Assembly: GCA_965262485.1 (NCBI GenBank)
Contig: OZ253540.1
Span: 1,922,001 to 1,986,000 of the forward strand
DNA from: Bin87 sp965262485
GTDB taxonomy: Bacteria; Chloroflexota; Dehalococcoidia; Lucifugimonadales; UBA3495
Reading direction: 5' to 3'
DNA length: 64,000 nucleotides
Below are positions 42,634 to 50,629 of this stretch, one piece after another. The notes beneath the pieces are model-generated. The model did no database searches, was not told where the DNA came from, and worked only from the letters and a program-made list of their open reading frames with translations. A program made the position numbers and the translations under genes. How positions within the stretch are numbered: position 1 is the stretch's first letter; every line of letters starts with the position of its first letter.

Positions 42634-45108
42634 CTAAGCCGAGGGCAAAGCGGCCATCTCCTCGCTGCGTACCTTGACTACGACTTTCCCGTCTTCGTCG
42701 AGGTCAACAATCGCAGTGTCGCCTTCTGATAATTTGCCGCCCAGCAACTCGTCGGACAGTCTGTCTTCGACTTCGTTCTGGATGAGTCGGCGCAATGGCC
42801 TGGCGCCCAACAGCGGGTCAAAGCCCTTTTCGCCCAAGAATTCGCGAGCAGCCTCGGTCAATTCGATACCGATGTTTTTGTCCTTCAGCTCCAGTCTCAC
42901 CATGTTCATCATCAGATCAACTATCTGGTTGATCTCTTCCTTGCTCAACGCATGGAAGACTATGGTGGCATCCAGTCGGTTCAGGAATTCGGGTCTGAAG
43001 AAGCGTTTCACTTCGTCCATGACCTTATCCTTCATCCGCTCGTAAGCCTGGTTGTCCGTCTTTGCCGAGTCAGACTTGACGGCAAATCCCAAGCTGGTGT
43101 CGCGTCTGATCAAGTCTGAACCAAGGTTGCTGGTCATTACAATGATGGAGTTCCGGAAATCCACCCGACGTCCGCGGGCATCGGTCAATTGACCAGCATC
43201 AAAGATCTGCAACAGGATGTTGAACACTTCCGGATGCGCCTTCTCGATTTCGTCGAGCAGAATTGCACAGTAGTTCTTGCGGCGAACACCCTCGGTTAGT
43301 TGACCGCCTTCGTCGTAGCCAACGTACCCCGGAGGGGCGCCAATCAGACGGGCAGTGGTATGGCGCTCCTGGAACTCGGACATATCCAGACGAATCATGT
43401 TGTCTTCGTGTCCGAACATGAACTCTGCCATCGCTCGAACCAGTTCTGTCTTCCCTACACCGGTAGGGCCTAGGAAGAGGAAGACACCGATTGGGTGGCG
43501 AGGATCCTTTAGCCCGGCGCGTGCTCTGCGAACAGCGCGGGATATCCCGACGATCGCTTCATCCTGTCCGATGATCCGCTTGTGCAGATCCTCTTCCATG
43601 TGAAGCAAACGCTCCGTTTCCTCCTGGGCCAGGCGTGTCACCGGGATACCGGTCCACATGCTCACCACTTCGGCAATGTCTTCTTCCGTTACCTGAGTGC
43701 GCTCTTTATTGCGGTCGGCCCGCCACTCGCGCTCCAGGTCGCCAACATTTTGCGAGAGGTGCAATTCCCGGTCCCGCAACTCAGCCGCCACTTCATATTG
43801 CTGAGAAGCGATGGCTTCGTCCTTTTCTTTTCGCACCCTCTCCAGGACTTCCATGGCGTCCTTGACTTCCTGAGGAGCGTGGCTGCCTCGCAAACGCACC
43901 CGTGAGCCCGCCTCGTCCAGCAGGTCAATGGCCTTGTCTGGCAGGAACCGATCCGGGATGTATCGTGTGGACAGCGTGGCCGCCGCCTGCACCGCTTCGT
44001 CAGTAATATCTACATTGTGATGGTCTTCGTACTGGACCTTCACGCCCTTGAGTATGTCGACGGTCATTTCGGCATCGGGTTCTTCCACCCGAACCGGTTG
44101 TAGACGCCGTTCCAGCGCCGGGTCACGTTCGACATACTTTCGATAGTCGTCCAGGGTGGTGGCGCCGATGCACTGGATTTCGCCTCGAGCCAGAGACGGC
44201 TTCAAGATATTGGAAGCGTCAACGGCGCCCTCGGCTGCTCCCGCACCCACTATGGTATGAATCTCATCGATGAAGAGAACGCAGTTGCCTGAGGTCTTGA
44301 TTTCCTCAATTACTTTCTTCAGTCGTTCCTCAAACTCACCCCGGTACTTCGTTCCGGCGACCAGGGCGCCCATGTCCAGAGTGACCAGGCGTTTGCCTTT
44401 CAGAGTATCCGGAACATCGCCGGACGATATCTGCTGGGCCATGGCCTCGACGATCGCCGTCTTACCCACGCCAGGTTCGCCCACTAGCACCGGGTTGTTC
44501 TTGGTCCGGCGGCTCAGAATCTGAGTGACCCTTTCGATCTCGGTATCGCGACCGATCACGGGATCCAACTTGCCACCTAGCGCGGCATTGGTCAGGTCGA
44601 CGCCCAATTGGTCGAGGGTCGGAGTGCGGGTACTGGAACGGGTGCTCGTCGAAGTCCCTGTCCCGGAGTTACTGAGGATGCGGTGCGTTTCCGCTCGTAC
44701 CTTCTCCAGGTTGACACCCAGACTCTCCAACACGCCGGCTGCAACACCTTCACCTTCGCGCAACAGCCCGATCAGAAGGTGCTCCGTGCCGATATAGGTA
44801 TGGTTCATTCGGCGGGCTTCATCGACCGCCAACTCCACCACCTTCTTGGCTCGGGGCGTGAGACCGATCTCGCCCTGCGCCGGCCGCTCGCCGCGCCCGA
44901 TGATGAACTCAACGGCCGACCGCACCTTGCCAAGGTCTACGCTCAGGCCGGACAGCACTCGAGCGGCTACACCCTCGGTTTCACGTACCAAGCCGAGCAA
45001 TATGTGCTCCGTCCCGATGTAGTTGTGGTTAAACCGCTGCGCTTCTTCCTGAGCTAACGACAAAACACGCCGTGCTCTTTCTGAAAATTTCTCGAATCTG
45101 CTGCCCAT
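42634..45108 (-). CDS. clpC: Clp protease ATP-binding subunit ClpC
   Basis: An 824-residue AAA+ unfoldase that feeds substrates to ClpP. The double Clp N-domain repeat fills residues 1-145, AAA-1 carries Walker A Lys216 (GEPGVGKT), the short M-domain with UVR-like helix spans about 410-470, and AAA-2 carries Walker A Lys553 (GPTGVGKT). The M-domain length is that of ClpC rather than ClpB. CAGGAG precedes the ATG. No ctsR or mcsAB genes are adjacent, and I saw no CtsR or CIRCE operator upstream. Confidence 0.97.
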   Translation of the reverse strand: MGSRFEKFSERARRVLSLAQEEAQRFNHNYIGTEHILLGLVRETEGVAARVLSGLSVDLGKVRSAVEFIIGRGERPAQGEIGLTPRAKKVVELAVDEARRMNHTYIGTEHLLIGLLREGEGVAAGVLESLGVNLEKVRAETHRILSNSGTGTSTSTRSSTRTPTLDQLGVDLTNAALGGKLDPVIGRDTEIERVTQILSRRTKNNPVLVGEPGVGKTAIVEAMAQQISSGDVPDTLKGKRLVTLDMGALVAGTKYRGEFEERLKKVIEEIKTSGNCVLFIDEIHTIVGAGAAEGAVDASNILKPSLARGEIQCIGATTLDDYRKYVERDPALERRLQPVRVEEPDAEMTVDILKGVKVQYEDHHNVDITDEAVQAAATLSTRYIPDRFLPDKAIDLLDEAGSRVRLRGSHAPQEVKDAMEVLERVRKEKDEAIASQQYEVAAELRDRELHLSQNVGDLEREWRADRNKERTQVTEEDIAEVVSMWTGIPVTRLAQEETERLLHMEEDLHKRIIGQDEAIVGISRAVRRARAGLKDPRHPIGVFLFLGPTGVGKTELVRAMAEFMFGHEDNMIRLDMSEFQERHTTARLIGAPPGYVGYDEGGQLTEGVRRKNYCAILLDEIEKAHPEVFNILLQIFDAGQLTDARGRRVDFRNSIIVMTSNLGSDLIRRDTSLGFAVKSDSAKTDNQAYERMKDKVMDEVKRFFRPEFLNRLDATIVFHALSKEEINQIVDLMMNMVRLELKDKNIGIELTEAAREFLGEKGFDPLLGARPLRRLIQNEVEDRLSDELLGGKLSEGDTAIVDLDEDGKVVVKVRSEEMAALPSA

Positions 45109-45203
45109 GAGTTTCTCCTGGGTTGGTTTCAGGTTAACGACTCTGCGCTGTACACGCCATTTTACCGCATTTGGGCAAAAATAAAAGTGCCATTAACTAC
45201 AAA

Positions 45204-45241
45204 GGCGGCTCATAAAGTCGAAATATATCGACAAAGCCGCC
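45204..45241 (-). terminator. Branched hairpin between 5S rRNA and clpC
   Basis: Outer stem GGCGGCT/AGCCGCC with inner stem GTCGA/TCGAC. On the minus strand it is followed by TTTGTAGTT. It would stop transcription coming from the 5S gene before clpC. Confidence 0.5.
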
Positions 45242-45426
45242 GTTTCGGGTCGGGAATCAGGGTTTTTCGGTGGGACCATTGCGCCGGTTGCGGTTTCATT
45301 GTTCATCACACCCAACCCATCGCCGTGCTCCATCGAACCCGTTAAGCCCGGTTCGGTGTCGTTCCTTACCGTTGTTTCGTCTTTAGTTTCGATCCCAATG
45401 GTGGGTTCGTACTGGTTTCAGATAGA

Positions 45427-45450
45427 TAGGGCAGTACGTGTACTGCCCTA
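45427..45450. repeat. Palindrome TAGGGCAGTAC/GTACTGCCCTA
   Basis: A perfect 11-bp dyad with 2 central bases, 19 bp downstream of the 5S gene. It may be the 5S terminator hairpin (no T-run) or a REP-like palindrome related to those at 49469 and 50572. Confidence 0.5.
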
Positions 45451-45468
45451 CAACTATCAAGACTAAAA

Positions 45469-45590
45469 CTTTCCGGCAGTGACCTATTTTCCCACTCCGT
45501 CACCGGGGCAGTATCGTCGGCGCTGGGGCGTTTCACTTCCGTGTTCGGGATGGGAACGGGTGGGGCCACCCCGCTTGAACCACCAGAAAG
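45469..45590 (-). rRNA. rrf: 5S ribosomal RNA
   Basis: About 122 nt on the minus strand. The diagnostic stretches CCCGTTCCCATCCCGAACAC, GGAAGTGAAACGCCCCAGCG and GTGGGAAAATAGGTCACTGC are present, and the ends CTTTCTGGTG and CACTGCCGGAAAG pair as helix I. Ends are estimated to within a few bases. No 23S or 16S gene is adjacent; upstream lie a promoter, a MITE and tRNA-Lys, so this 5S gene stands alone. Confidence 0.95.
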
Positions 45591-45600
45591 TTATGGCGTG

Positions 45601-45629
45601 ATTATGCACCCGTTGCAACATTTTGGCAA
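45601..45629 (-). promoter_or_regulatory. Dedicated promoter of the 5S rRNA gene
   Basis: On the minus strand TTGCCA (45624-45629), a 17-nt spacer and CATAAT (45601-45606). The predicted start falls a few bases before the mature 5' end of 5S rRNA at 45590. Confidence 0.65.
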
Positions 45630-45670
45630 GTGTCTTTGTTACGCGGCAATCACCAAATAACAAACACCCC

Positions 45671-45902
45671 CTCACGCGTACCCAACTTGTTATCGCGACC
45701 CCGTGCTCGATGCGTGGGTTGGCAATCTCGTCGCCGTAGTAACGGCGGTTAGTCACGTGTGTTCAGCCTCATCGAGATTGCCACGTCCCTCGACAAGCTC
45801 GGGATGATCCTTAGACGGGCTCAGGATGAGCGGAAGATCCTCGCAATGACAGCAGGCCGGTTTGTCAGGCCGGTTTGGATTGACAAAGCGGGTACGCGTG
45901 AG
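45671..45902. mobile_element. MITE-like element (copy 2)
   Basis: 232 bp bounded by CTCACGCGTACCC at the left and GGGTACGCGTGAG at the right, with TGACAAAG just inside the right end as in copy 1. The 10-bp flanks CAAACACCCC and CCATCACCCC match at 8 of 10 positions, a decayed target duplication. The interior differs from copy 1 and includes a GGCTCAGGATGAGCGG repeat in the middle. It sits between the 5S gene and tRNA-Lys. Confidence 0.75.
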
Positions 45903-45917
45903 CCATCACCCCGCCCG

Positions 45918-45945
45918 TTGGTCGAACTGATGGCTATGCTATACT
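45918..45945 (+). promoter_or_regulatory. Promoter of tRNA-Lys
   Basis: TTGGTC (45918-45923), a 16-nt spacer and TATACT (45940-45945), 29 nt before the mature tRNA 5' end. Confidence 0.55.
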
Positions 45946-45974
45946 TTTCCGGTTGAACGCTTGGCGTAATCCTC

Positions 45975-46050
45975 GGGCCGTTAGCTCAGCTGGCAGAGCA
46001 CCGGACTTTTAATCCGGGTGTCGTGGGTTCGATCCCCACACGGCCCACCA
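45975..46050 (+). tRNA. tRNA-Lys (anticodon TTT)
   Basis: 76 nt including encoded CCA. Acceptor stem GGGCCGT pairs with ACGGCCC, the D-arm is GCTCAGCTGGCAGAGC, the anticodon stem CCGGA/TCCGG encloses CTTTTAA with anticodon TTT, and the T-arm is GTGGGTTCGATCCCCAC. Confidence 0.97.
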
Positions 46051-46126
46051 GTACCCGCCCACGCCCAATTGCGCCATCCCCGAGCCCAGGGGTCTGACAC
46101 CTCCGCGCTGCCGCCCCGTCTCCGAA

Positions 46127-46981
46127 CTAATCACCTGCATCCGGCGTCCAGTTGTATATCTTTGCCAGCGATCCGCCCATGAGAGCAGAACGCTCCGCAT
46201 CCGAGAGCTGATCGGTAACACGGAATGCTTCTACGCCCTGCTCGTAGGTCAACAGATTCACCGCCCTGGTCCAGTCAGTACCCCACAGGCATCTCTCAAG
46301 TCCAAACGCGTCGAATATCCGGCGCAATGGCTCCCAGATATCCGGGTACGGAAATGGCTCATGCGACAGGGTGCCCGCTCCGGAAATCTTGATGGCTACG
46401 TTGTCGTATTCTGCCAGCGAAAGCACGGTGGCCAGATCGGCGAACGGTTCCGGCGGAACCGGCGGCGCCGGGGGTTGAGCCAGCCCCAAATGATCGATCA
46501 CCATCTGAGTGCCCGGATTGCGGCGGGCCAGCTCACCGAAGAGGGGCAGATTGCCCGAACACATGACGTTCACCGGAACGCCAGCGGTTGCGCCGGCGGC
46601 GAGTATGCGATTGAGTCCCGGGTCGTCCGCTTCAAATGGTTGAGCTGTGAGCATAATGCGGGCTCCGACCACACCCGGAGTACCCGTCCACTCGGCCACA
46701 TCGTCCTCAATCGTTTCCGATCGCGGATCAAACGGCCTTATCAGGCCGAACCGCCCCGGGTGTTTCGCGTACACTTCCAGCGCATAGCTGGCGTCGTAGC
46801 GATACATGGAAAACGGTGATATCAACAATGCCCCGTCGACGCCAAGTGCGTCCATCGCTGCCACCATATCGTCACCGGTGACCTCTTCCGGACCCTGCAA
46901 GGTTCCGGCCCAGGGGCGTTCCGGACGGTTTCGTTCGTAGGCGTGTACTTGTGAATCGATTGTGAGATTCCGCGGCGCCAT
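46127..46981 (-). CDS. Amidohydrolase family 2 protein
   Basis: A 284-residue TIM-barrel hydrolase or decarboxylase of the amidohydrolase_2 (ACMSD-like) family. The opening is IDSQVHAYERN, where only the second His of the usual HxH pair is kept; VIDHLGLAQ near residue 160 and WGTDWTR near 237 supply further metal or catalytic residues. With one metal ligand replaced by Gln-Val the metal site may be altered. AAGGAG precedes the start. Substrate unknown. A second family member lies at 48038. Confidence 0.85.
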   Translation of the reverse strand: MAPRNLTIDSQVHAYERNRPERPWAGTLQGPEEVTGDDMVAAMDALGVDGALLISPFSMYRYDASYALEVYAKHPGRFGLIRPFDPRSETIEDDVAEWTGTPGVVGARIMLTAQPFEADDPGLNRILAAGATAGVPVNVMCSGNLPLFGELARRNPGTQMVIDHLGLAQPPAPPVPPEPFADLATVLSLAEYDNVAIKISGAGTLSHEPFPYPDIWEPLRRIFDAFGLERCLWGTDWTRAVNLLTYEQGVEAFRVTDQLSDAERSALMGGSLAKIYNWTPDAGD

Positions 46982-47214
46982 CGTCTTTCTCCTTGTCGTG
47001 CATCGATGTGGGGTTGGTGAGCGACGTTCCGCTCCATAGCGTCTGAGAGTTGTCTGCTGACACGTGGCAGTTTACACCTGGACTGGGATTGAGGGGAGAT
47101 CACGGTTGTCGTTTTCGACGAACGCACTCTGCGGTTGCACCGCACCCCCAATCGCTATAAAGTGGGCGCGTAAACCATTTTATGTAACGCACGAATCGTT
47201 GTCGGAGGTTCATC

Positions 47215-47970
47215 ATGCCCAGACTTGAAGGGAAGGTTGCGCTGATTAGCGGCGGAGCCCGGGGCCAGGGAGCGGTGGAAGCCCGCATGTTTGCCGAGGA
47301 AGGCGCCAGCGTCGTCATTGGCGACATCCTGGACGACCAGGGCCGCCAGACCGAAGCGGAATTGCAGGAACTGGGCTATCAGGTCACCTACGTCCACCTG
47401 GACGTGACCAATGAATCGGATTGGCAGTCCGCAGTGCAAACCGCGGTCAGCGCCTACGGCAAGCTGGACATCCTGCTGAACAACGCTGGCATCCTGATTC
47501 GCAAGAACATCGAAGAGACTACGGTGGAAGACTGGGACCGCATCTTTGCCGTCAACTCCAAGGGCGTGTTTCTTGGCACCAAGGCGGCTATCCCGGTCAT
47601 GCGAGAGAATGGCGGCGGCTCAATCATCAACATCTCCTCCACGGCCGGCCTGGTGGGCAGTCCCAATGGGTCGGCCAGCTACACCGCGACCAAGGGGTCC
47701 GTTCGACTCTTCACCAAATCCACTGCGATCCAGCACGCCCGAGATGGCATCCGGTGCAACTCAATCCATCCCGGCCCCATCGAAACCGACATGATCGCCG
47801 ATACACTCAACGACCCCGACAACATGGCTCTAAGGATGCAGCGCCTTCCCCTGGGCCGTGTCGGCAAACCCAGTGAGATCGCCTACGGCGCCATCTACCT
47901 GGCCTCCGATGAGTCTTCCTTCGTTACCGGCTCCGAGCTGGTGATCGATGGTGGAACCACGGCGGCATAG
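47215..47970 (+). CDS. Short-chain dehydrogenase/reductase
   Basis: A 251-residue SDR paralogous to the one at 21743. It shows SGGARGQGAVEA, GDILDD after beta-2, NNAGI, Ser in INISSTAG and the YTATK catalytic pair. It probably uses NAD. An amidohydrolase gene starts 67 bp downstream on the same strand, suggesting a small catabolic unit. GGAGG precedes the ATG by 8 nt. Confidence 0.93.
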   Translation: MPRLEGKVALISGGARGQGAVEARMFAEEGASVVIGDILDDQGRQTEAELQELGYQVTYVHLDVTNESDWQSAVQTAVSAYGKLDILLNNAGILIRKNIEETTVEDWDRIFAVNSKGVFLGTKAAIPVMRENGGGSIINISSTAGLVGSPNGSASYTATKGSVRLFTKSTAIQHARDGIRCNSIHPGPIETDMIADTLNDPDNMALRMQRLPLGRVGKPSEIAYGAIYLASDESSFVTGSELVIDGGTTAA

Positions 47971-47980
47971 CTGGACGAGC

Positions 47981-48016
47981 CGCCCTCACCCCAACCCCTC
48001 TCCCGGTGGGAGAGGG
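47981..48016. repeat. Repeat CCCTCACCCCAACCCCTCTC type
   Basis: Includes the hairpin CCTCTCCC-GGT-GGGAGAGG. Related copies lie at 25213-25250, about 34446-34470 and, inverted, 55873-55912. It sits between the SDR and amidohydrolase genes and may act as a weak terminator or processing site. Confidence 0.6.
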
Positions 48017-48037
48017 CCATTTGAAAGGAGTGACCAA

Positions 48038-48847
48038 ATGGCCACAGTAATTGATACTCATTGCCACGCCTCACCCTACTGGTTCGAGCCCGTGGAAATT
48101 CTGCTTGATGAGATGGATCGGGTTGGCGTGGACAAGGCGGTGCTAACCCAGTTTTTCGGTGTTTTCGACAACAGCTATCTGATCGAGTCGGTCAAACGGT
48201 TCCCTGGTCGCTTCGCCGTAATCGCGATTGTCGACCACACGCAAACCGACGCCCCCGACCGCGTAGCCGAACTGCATCAACAGGGAGTTGACGGCCTGCG
48301 CTTCAACTGTGCGTGGCGCGCTCCCGGCGATGACCCTCTGGCCCTCTGGCGCAAATGTGCGGAGTTGGGCGTCATTGCCAGCGTCATGGGCACGGTGGAG
48401 CAATACGCCGATCCGGAATTTGAGGCGATCATCCAGGAGTTTCCCAACCTGACGGTGGTGATGGAACACCTGGCCGGTGTCGGTGCGTTCTTCGGGCCGG
48501 GCCGCTCCGACCGGGAACCCCCCATGGAAACCTACCAACAGACTTTGGCGCTGTCCAAATACCCGAACGTCTTTGTTAAGGTCCCGGGCCTTGGCGAATT
48601 CTGCCCGCGGCCGGTTCCCTTCCGCCAGCCGATACCCTTCGCCGATGTTCCCCCACTGATCGAGATGGCCGTAGAGGCGTTCGGTGGTGACCGATTGATG
48701 TGGGGAAGCGATTTCCCGCCCGTGGCCAACCGTGAAGGCTATCGGAACGCGTTGCGCCTCCCAATGGACATGATTAAATACCCCAGCTCCGAAGTACGGG
48801 ACCAGGTGTTCGGCGGGACTGCCGCCAACCTTTGGGATTTCCGTTAA
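48038..48847 (+). CDS. Amidohydrolase family 2 protein
   Basis: A 269-residue metal-dependent hydrolase with the complete N-terminal site DTHCHASPYW (HxH), RFNCAWRAPGD in the middle, VMEHLAGVG and the late WGSDFPPV aspartate. AAAGGAG precedes the ATG at 48038; an upstream in-frame start would run into the SDR gene. Its pairing with an SDR suggests catabolism of a cyclic or carboxylated compound, not identifiable here. Confidence 0.88.
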   Translation: MATVIDTHCHASPYWFEPVEILLDEMDRVGVDKAVLTQFFGVFDNSYLIESVKRFPGRFAVIAIVDHTQTDAPDRVAELHQQGVDGLRFNCAWRAPGDDPLALWRKCAELGVIASVMGTVEQYADPEFEAIIQEFPNLTVVMEHLAGVGAFFGPGRSDREPPMETYQQTLALSKYPNVFVKVPGLGEFCPRPVPFRQPIPFADVPPLIEMAVEAFGGDRLMWGSDFPPVANREGYRNALRLPMDMIKYPSSEVRDQVFGGTAANLWDFR

Positions 48848-48920
48848 GCGCCACAATGTCCCCGATGGCGCCCTAAACTGCCCTTATCAACCCAATCGCA
48901 ATTCAACAGGAGATCAGGTT

Positions 48921-49442
48921 ATGCCCAGGTTCGCAGTAGACCTCAACACTCCACAAGGCAGAAGTATCGTCGGCGGGCGGCCCTGGCGCGTCGCTCCAGG
49001 TCTGGTTCCGGGTGAACCCAACGAAGGACTATCCGCCCGCCTGCTGGCCGCGCCTCCCCGTCTGGCCGAATTTGACGATTCGGCATGGGAGGAATGCGAC
49101 AACGTTCGCCAGAGTCTTTCCGAGGGTTTCACCTTTGCCTGGTACCGAATCAGCGTCACCGTACCCGCGACTATTGACGGTGTCGACGTCAGCGGGTCCC
49201 GGATCTGGTTCGAAACCAGCTTTGACAACTATGGCGAGGTTTGGGTGAACGGTGAAATAGACCGGGCATTCGGTAGCATCGTAGGGCTGAACGCACCCCA
49301 CCGCGTGGAAGTCAGCGGCTCAGCCGAGCCGGGGGCCACCTTCGTGATCGCCTGCCTCTGCCTGAATGGCCCGCTGGCTGCTCCCAGAGGCGGCATCTTC
49401 ATGCGGTTTACCACCCTGGCATTTGAGGCCACGGATAATTAG
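48921..49442 (+). CDS. Small galactose-binding-like (jelly-roll) protein
   Basis: A 173-residue protein without signal peptide. The segment FTFAWYRISVTVPATIDG followed by IWFETSFDNYGEVWVNGE resembles the beta-sandwich sugar-binding domain found at the N-terminus of family 2 glycosidases, here standing alone. It probably binds a ligand or serves as a subunit for a neighbouring enzyme. AGGAGATCAGG precedes the start. Unknown function. Confidence 0.65.
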   Translation: MPRFAVDLNTPQGRSIVGGRPWRVAPGLVPGEPNEGLSARLLAAPPRLAEFDDSAWEECDNVRQSLSEGFTFAWYRISVTVPATIDGVDVSGSRIWFETSFDNYGEVWVNGEIDRAFGSIVGLNAPHRVEVSGSAEPGATFVIACLCLNGPLAAPRGGIFMRFTTLAFEATDN

Positions 49443-49468
49443 GGATGCCACACAGCGTGTTAGCATGA

Positions 49469-49496
49469 TAGGGGTGGGTTGGAAAATCCGCCCCTA
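49469..49496. repeat. REP-like palindrome TAGGGG...CCCCTA
   Basis: TAGGGG-TGG pairs with CCG-CCCCTA around a TTGGAAAAT centre. The same outer bases bound the palindrome at 50572-50595. Confidence 0.5.
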
Positions 49497-49527
49497 CTCA
49501 ATTTTCGTTGATATGGGGAGTGCAGCG

Positions 49528-50052
49528 ATGGCGAATTGGGCCAACTGCCCGGCGGTGGAACGACTGTCAGCCAAGGCTGGCGAGCTGTGGGTCTTCAAGG
49601 GAACTGCAGTACCGCTGTACCAGCTATATGAACACCTGGCGTCCGGCGGCGTAATGGTTGACGATTTTGCGGAGCGGTACGATGTGGATGTCGAGCAGGT
49701 AGTGGCGACGCTGCAATACGAAGCGGACGAACTGCACGACTACCGGCTGGATTACACAGGCCGAGTCCCCTATGCGCGCGATCCCGATGCCGACCGTGTT
49801 GGCCCGGACGATGCCATGTGGCGCGCCTGCCCACTGGTTGAACAAGCTGCGGGCCGGCTCGGCGGGGCGTGGGTTTTCAAAAACTCCCGGCTGGCTCTTT
49901 ACGTCTTGCACGCGAATCTCGCCGGTGGCGCGACGATTGACGAATTCGTAAAGTGGTACGAAGGCGTCAAGAAGTGGCAAGTAAAAGCCGTACTGGAACA
50001 CTCCGCAAAGGAATTGCGTGAAGACCGACCGGCTTATGCTGATACTCTTTGA
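49528..50052 (+). CDS. Tandem DUF433 protein, likely antitoxin
   Basis: A 174-residue protein of two DUF433 helix-turn-helix-like units: AGELWVFKGTAVPLYQLYEHLASGG at about 15-40 and LGGAWVFKNSRLALYVLHANLAGGA at about 110-135, each followed by a DDFAERYDVD- or DEFVKWYEGV-type recognition helix. DUF433 proteins are usually about 75-100 residues with one unit and act as antitoxin and repressor. The start at 49528 has GGGGAG upstream. It overlaps the PIN-like toxin gene by 35 bp. Confidence 0.8.
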   Translation: MANWANCPAVERLSAKAGELWVFKGTAVPLYQLYEHLASGGVMVDDFAERYDVDVEQVVATLQYEADELHDYRLDYTGRVPYARDPDADRVGPDDAMWRACPLVEQAAGRLGGAWVFKNSRLALYVLHANLAGGATIDEFVKWYEGVKKWQVKAVLEHSAKELREDRPAYADTL

Positions 50053-50386
50053 CCAAGGAACTCCTTGGCCCCTACGTCGCTATCTGACCGGGCACACTAT
50101 CCACAGCGCCTACTGGCTCGGCTGGGATGAACTGCCTGACGACGAGTTATTAGAAAGAGCGGAGGAAGAGGGTTTTGAACTGCTTATCACCACTGACCAA
50201 GACATTCGGTACCAGCAAAATACCGTAGGCAGGACATTGGCTATCCTGGTCTTGATGCACACCGACTGGTCAATTATTCAAATGAGAACTGATGAAATCA
50301 GGGATACCGTTAACCAAATTGAACCGGGGGACTACGTCGAGATCGAAATCCCGTTCGCATCCCGACAACGGGATAGGGACGGATAG
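50018..50386 (+). CDS. DUF5615 PIN-like protein, likely toxin
   Basis: A 122-residue protein with LILFDQGTPWPLRRYL, ELLERAEEEGFELLITTDQD and YQQNTVGRTLAILVL, the DUF5615 PIN-like nuclease pattern with Asp residues in FDQ and TTDQD. The GTG at 50018 is preceded by AAAGGA and is preferred; the ATG at 50036 is the alternative. It is translated from within the 3' end of the DUF433 antitoxin gene, as typical for toxin-antitoxin pairs. RNase activity is inferred from the family. Confidence 0.82.
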   Translation: MKTDRLMLILFDQGTPWPLRRYLTGHTIHSAYWLGWDELPDDELLERAEEEGFELLITTDQDIRYQQNTVGRTLAILVLMHTDWSIIQMRTDEIRDTVNQIEPGDYVEIEIPFASRQRDRDG

Positions 50387-50392
50387 AGTCAA

Positions 50393-50557
50393 TCACAAAA
50401 CTTGACGGCACGGCTCACCGTAACTGCCAACTAACCTGGCGTCGTGAACGACAACCGAGCCATCTATGTCGGTCGTCTTTGTAGAACCGCAGCCCACACT
50501 AACGATTGCGGACATTAACAACACGAAGGTGATGCGAAGTATCGGATTGATCGACAT
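50393..50557 (-). CDS. Small putative lipoprotein (possibly a gene remnant)
   Basis: 54 codons from ATG at 50557 to TGA at 50393. It starts MSINPILRITFVLLMSAIVS and has the lipobox-like SVGC at about residues 20-23, then a short tail GSVVVHDARLVGSYGEPCRQ. That tail resembles the start of a beta-domain common in longer Chloroflexota lipoproteins, so this may be a truncated copy. No clear ribosome site precedes it. It is convergent with the toxin gene. Confidence 0.45.
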   Translation of the reverse strand: MSINPILRITFVLLMSAIVSVGCGSTKTTDIDGSVVVHDARLVGSYGEPCRQVL

Positions 50558-50571
50558 GTGGCAGATGAATT

Positions 50572-50595
50572 AGGGGCGAATACTAATTCGCCCCT
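50572..50595. repeat. REP-like palindrome AGGGGCGAAT/ATTCGCCCCT
   Basis: A perfect 10-bp stem with a 4-nt loop, between the small lipoprotein ORF and the dienelactone hydrolase gene. It may end transcription of the latter on the minus strand. Confidence 0.55.
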
Positions 50596-50629
50596 GCGTG
50601 GTCGTCACATCAAACTTGAACTGCGACCG

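Noticed and set aside
46051..46126. Second tRNA after tRNA-Lys
   Set aside because: No cloverleaf or T-arm sequence is present; the only clear tRNA in the window is tRNA-Lys.
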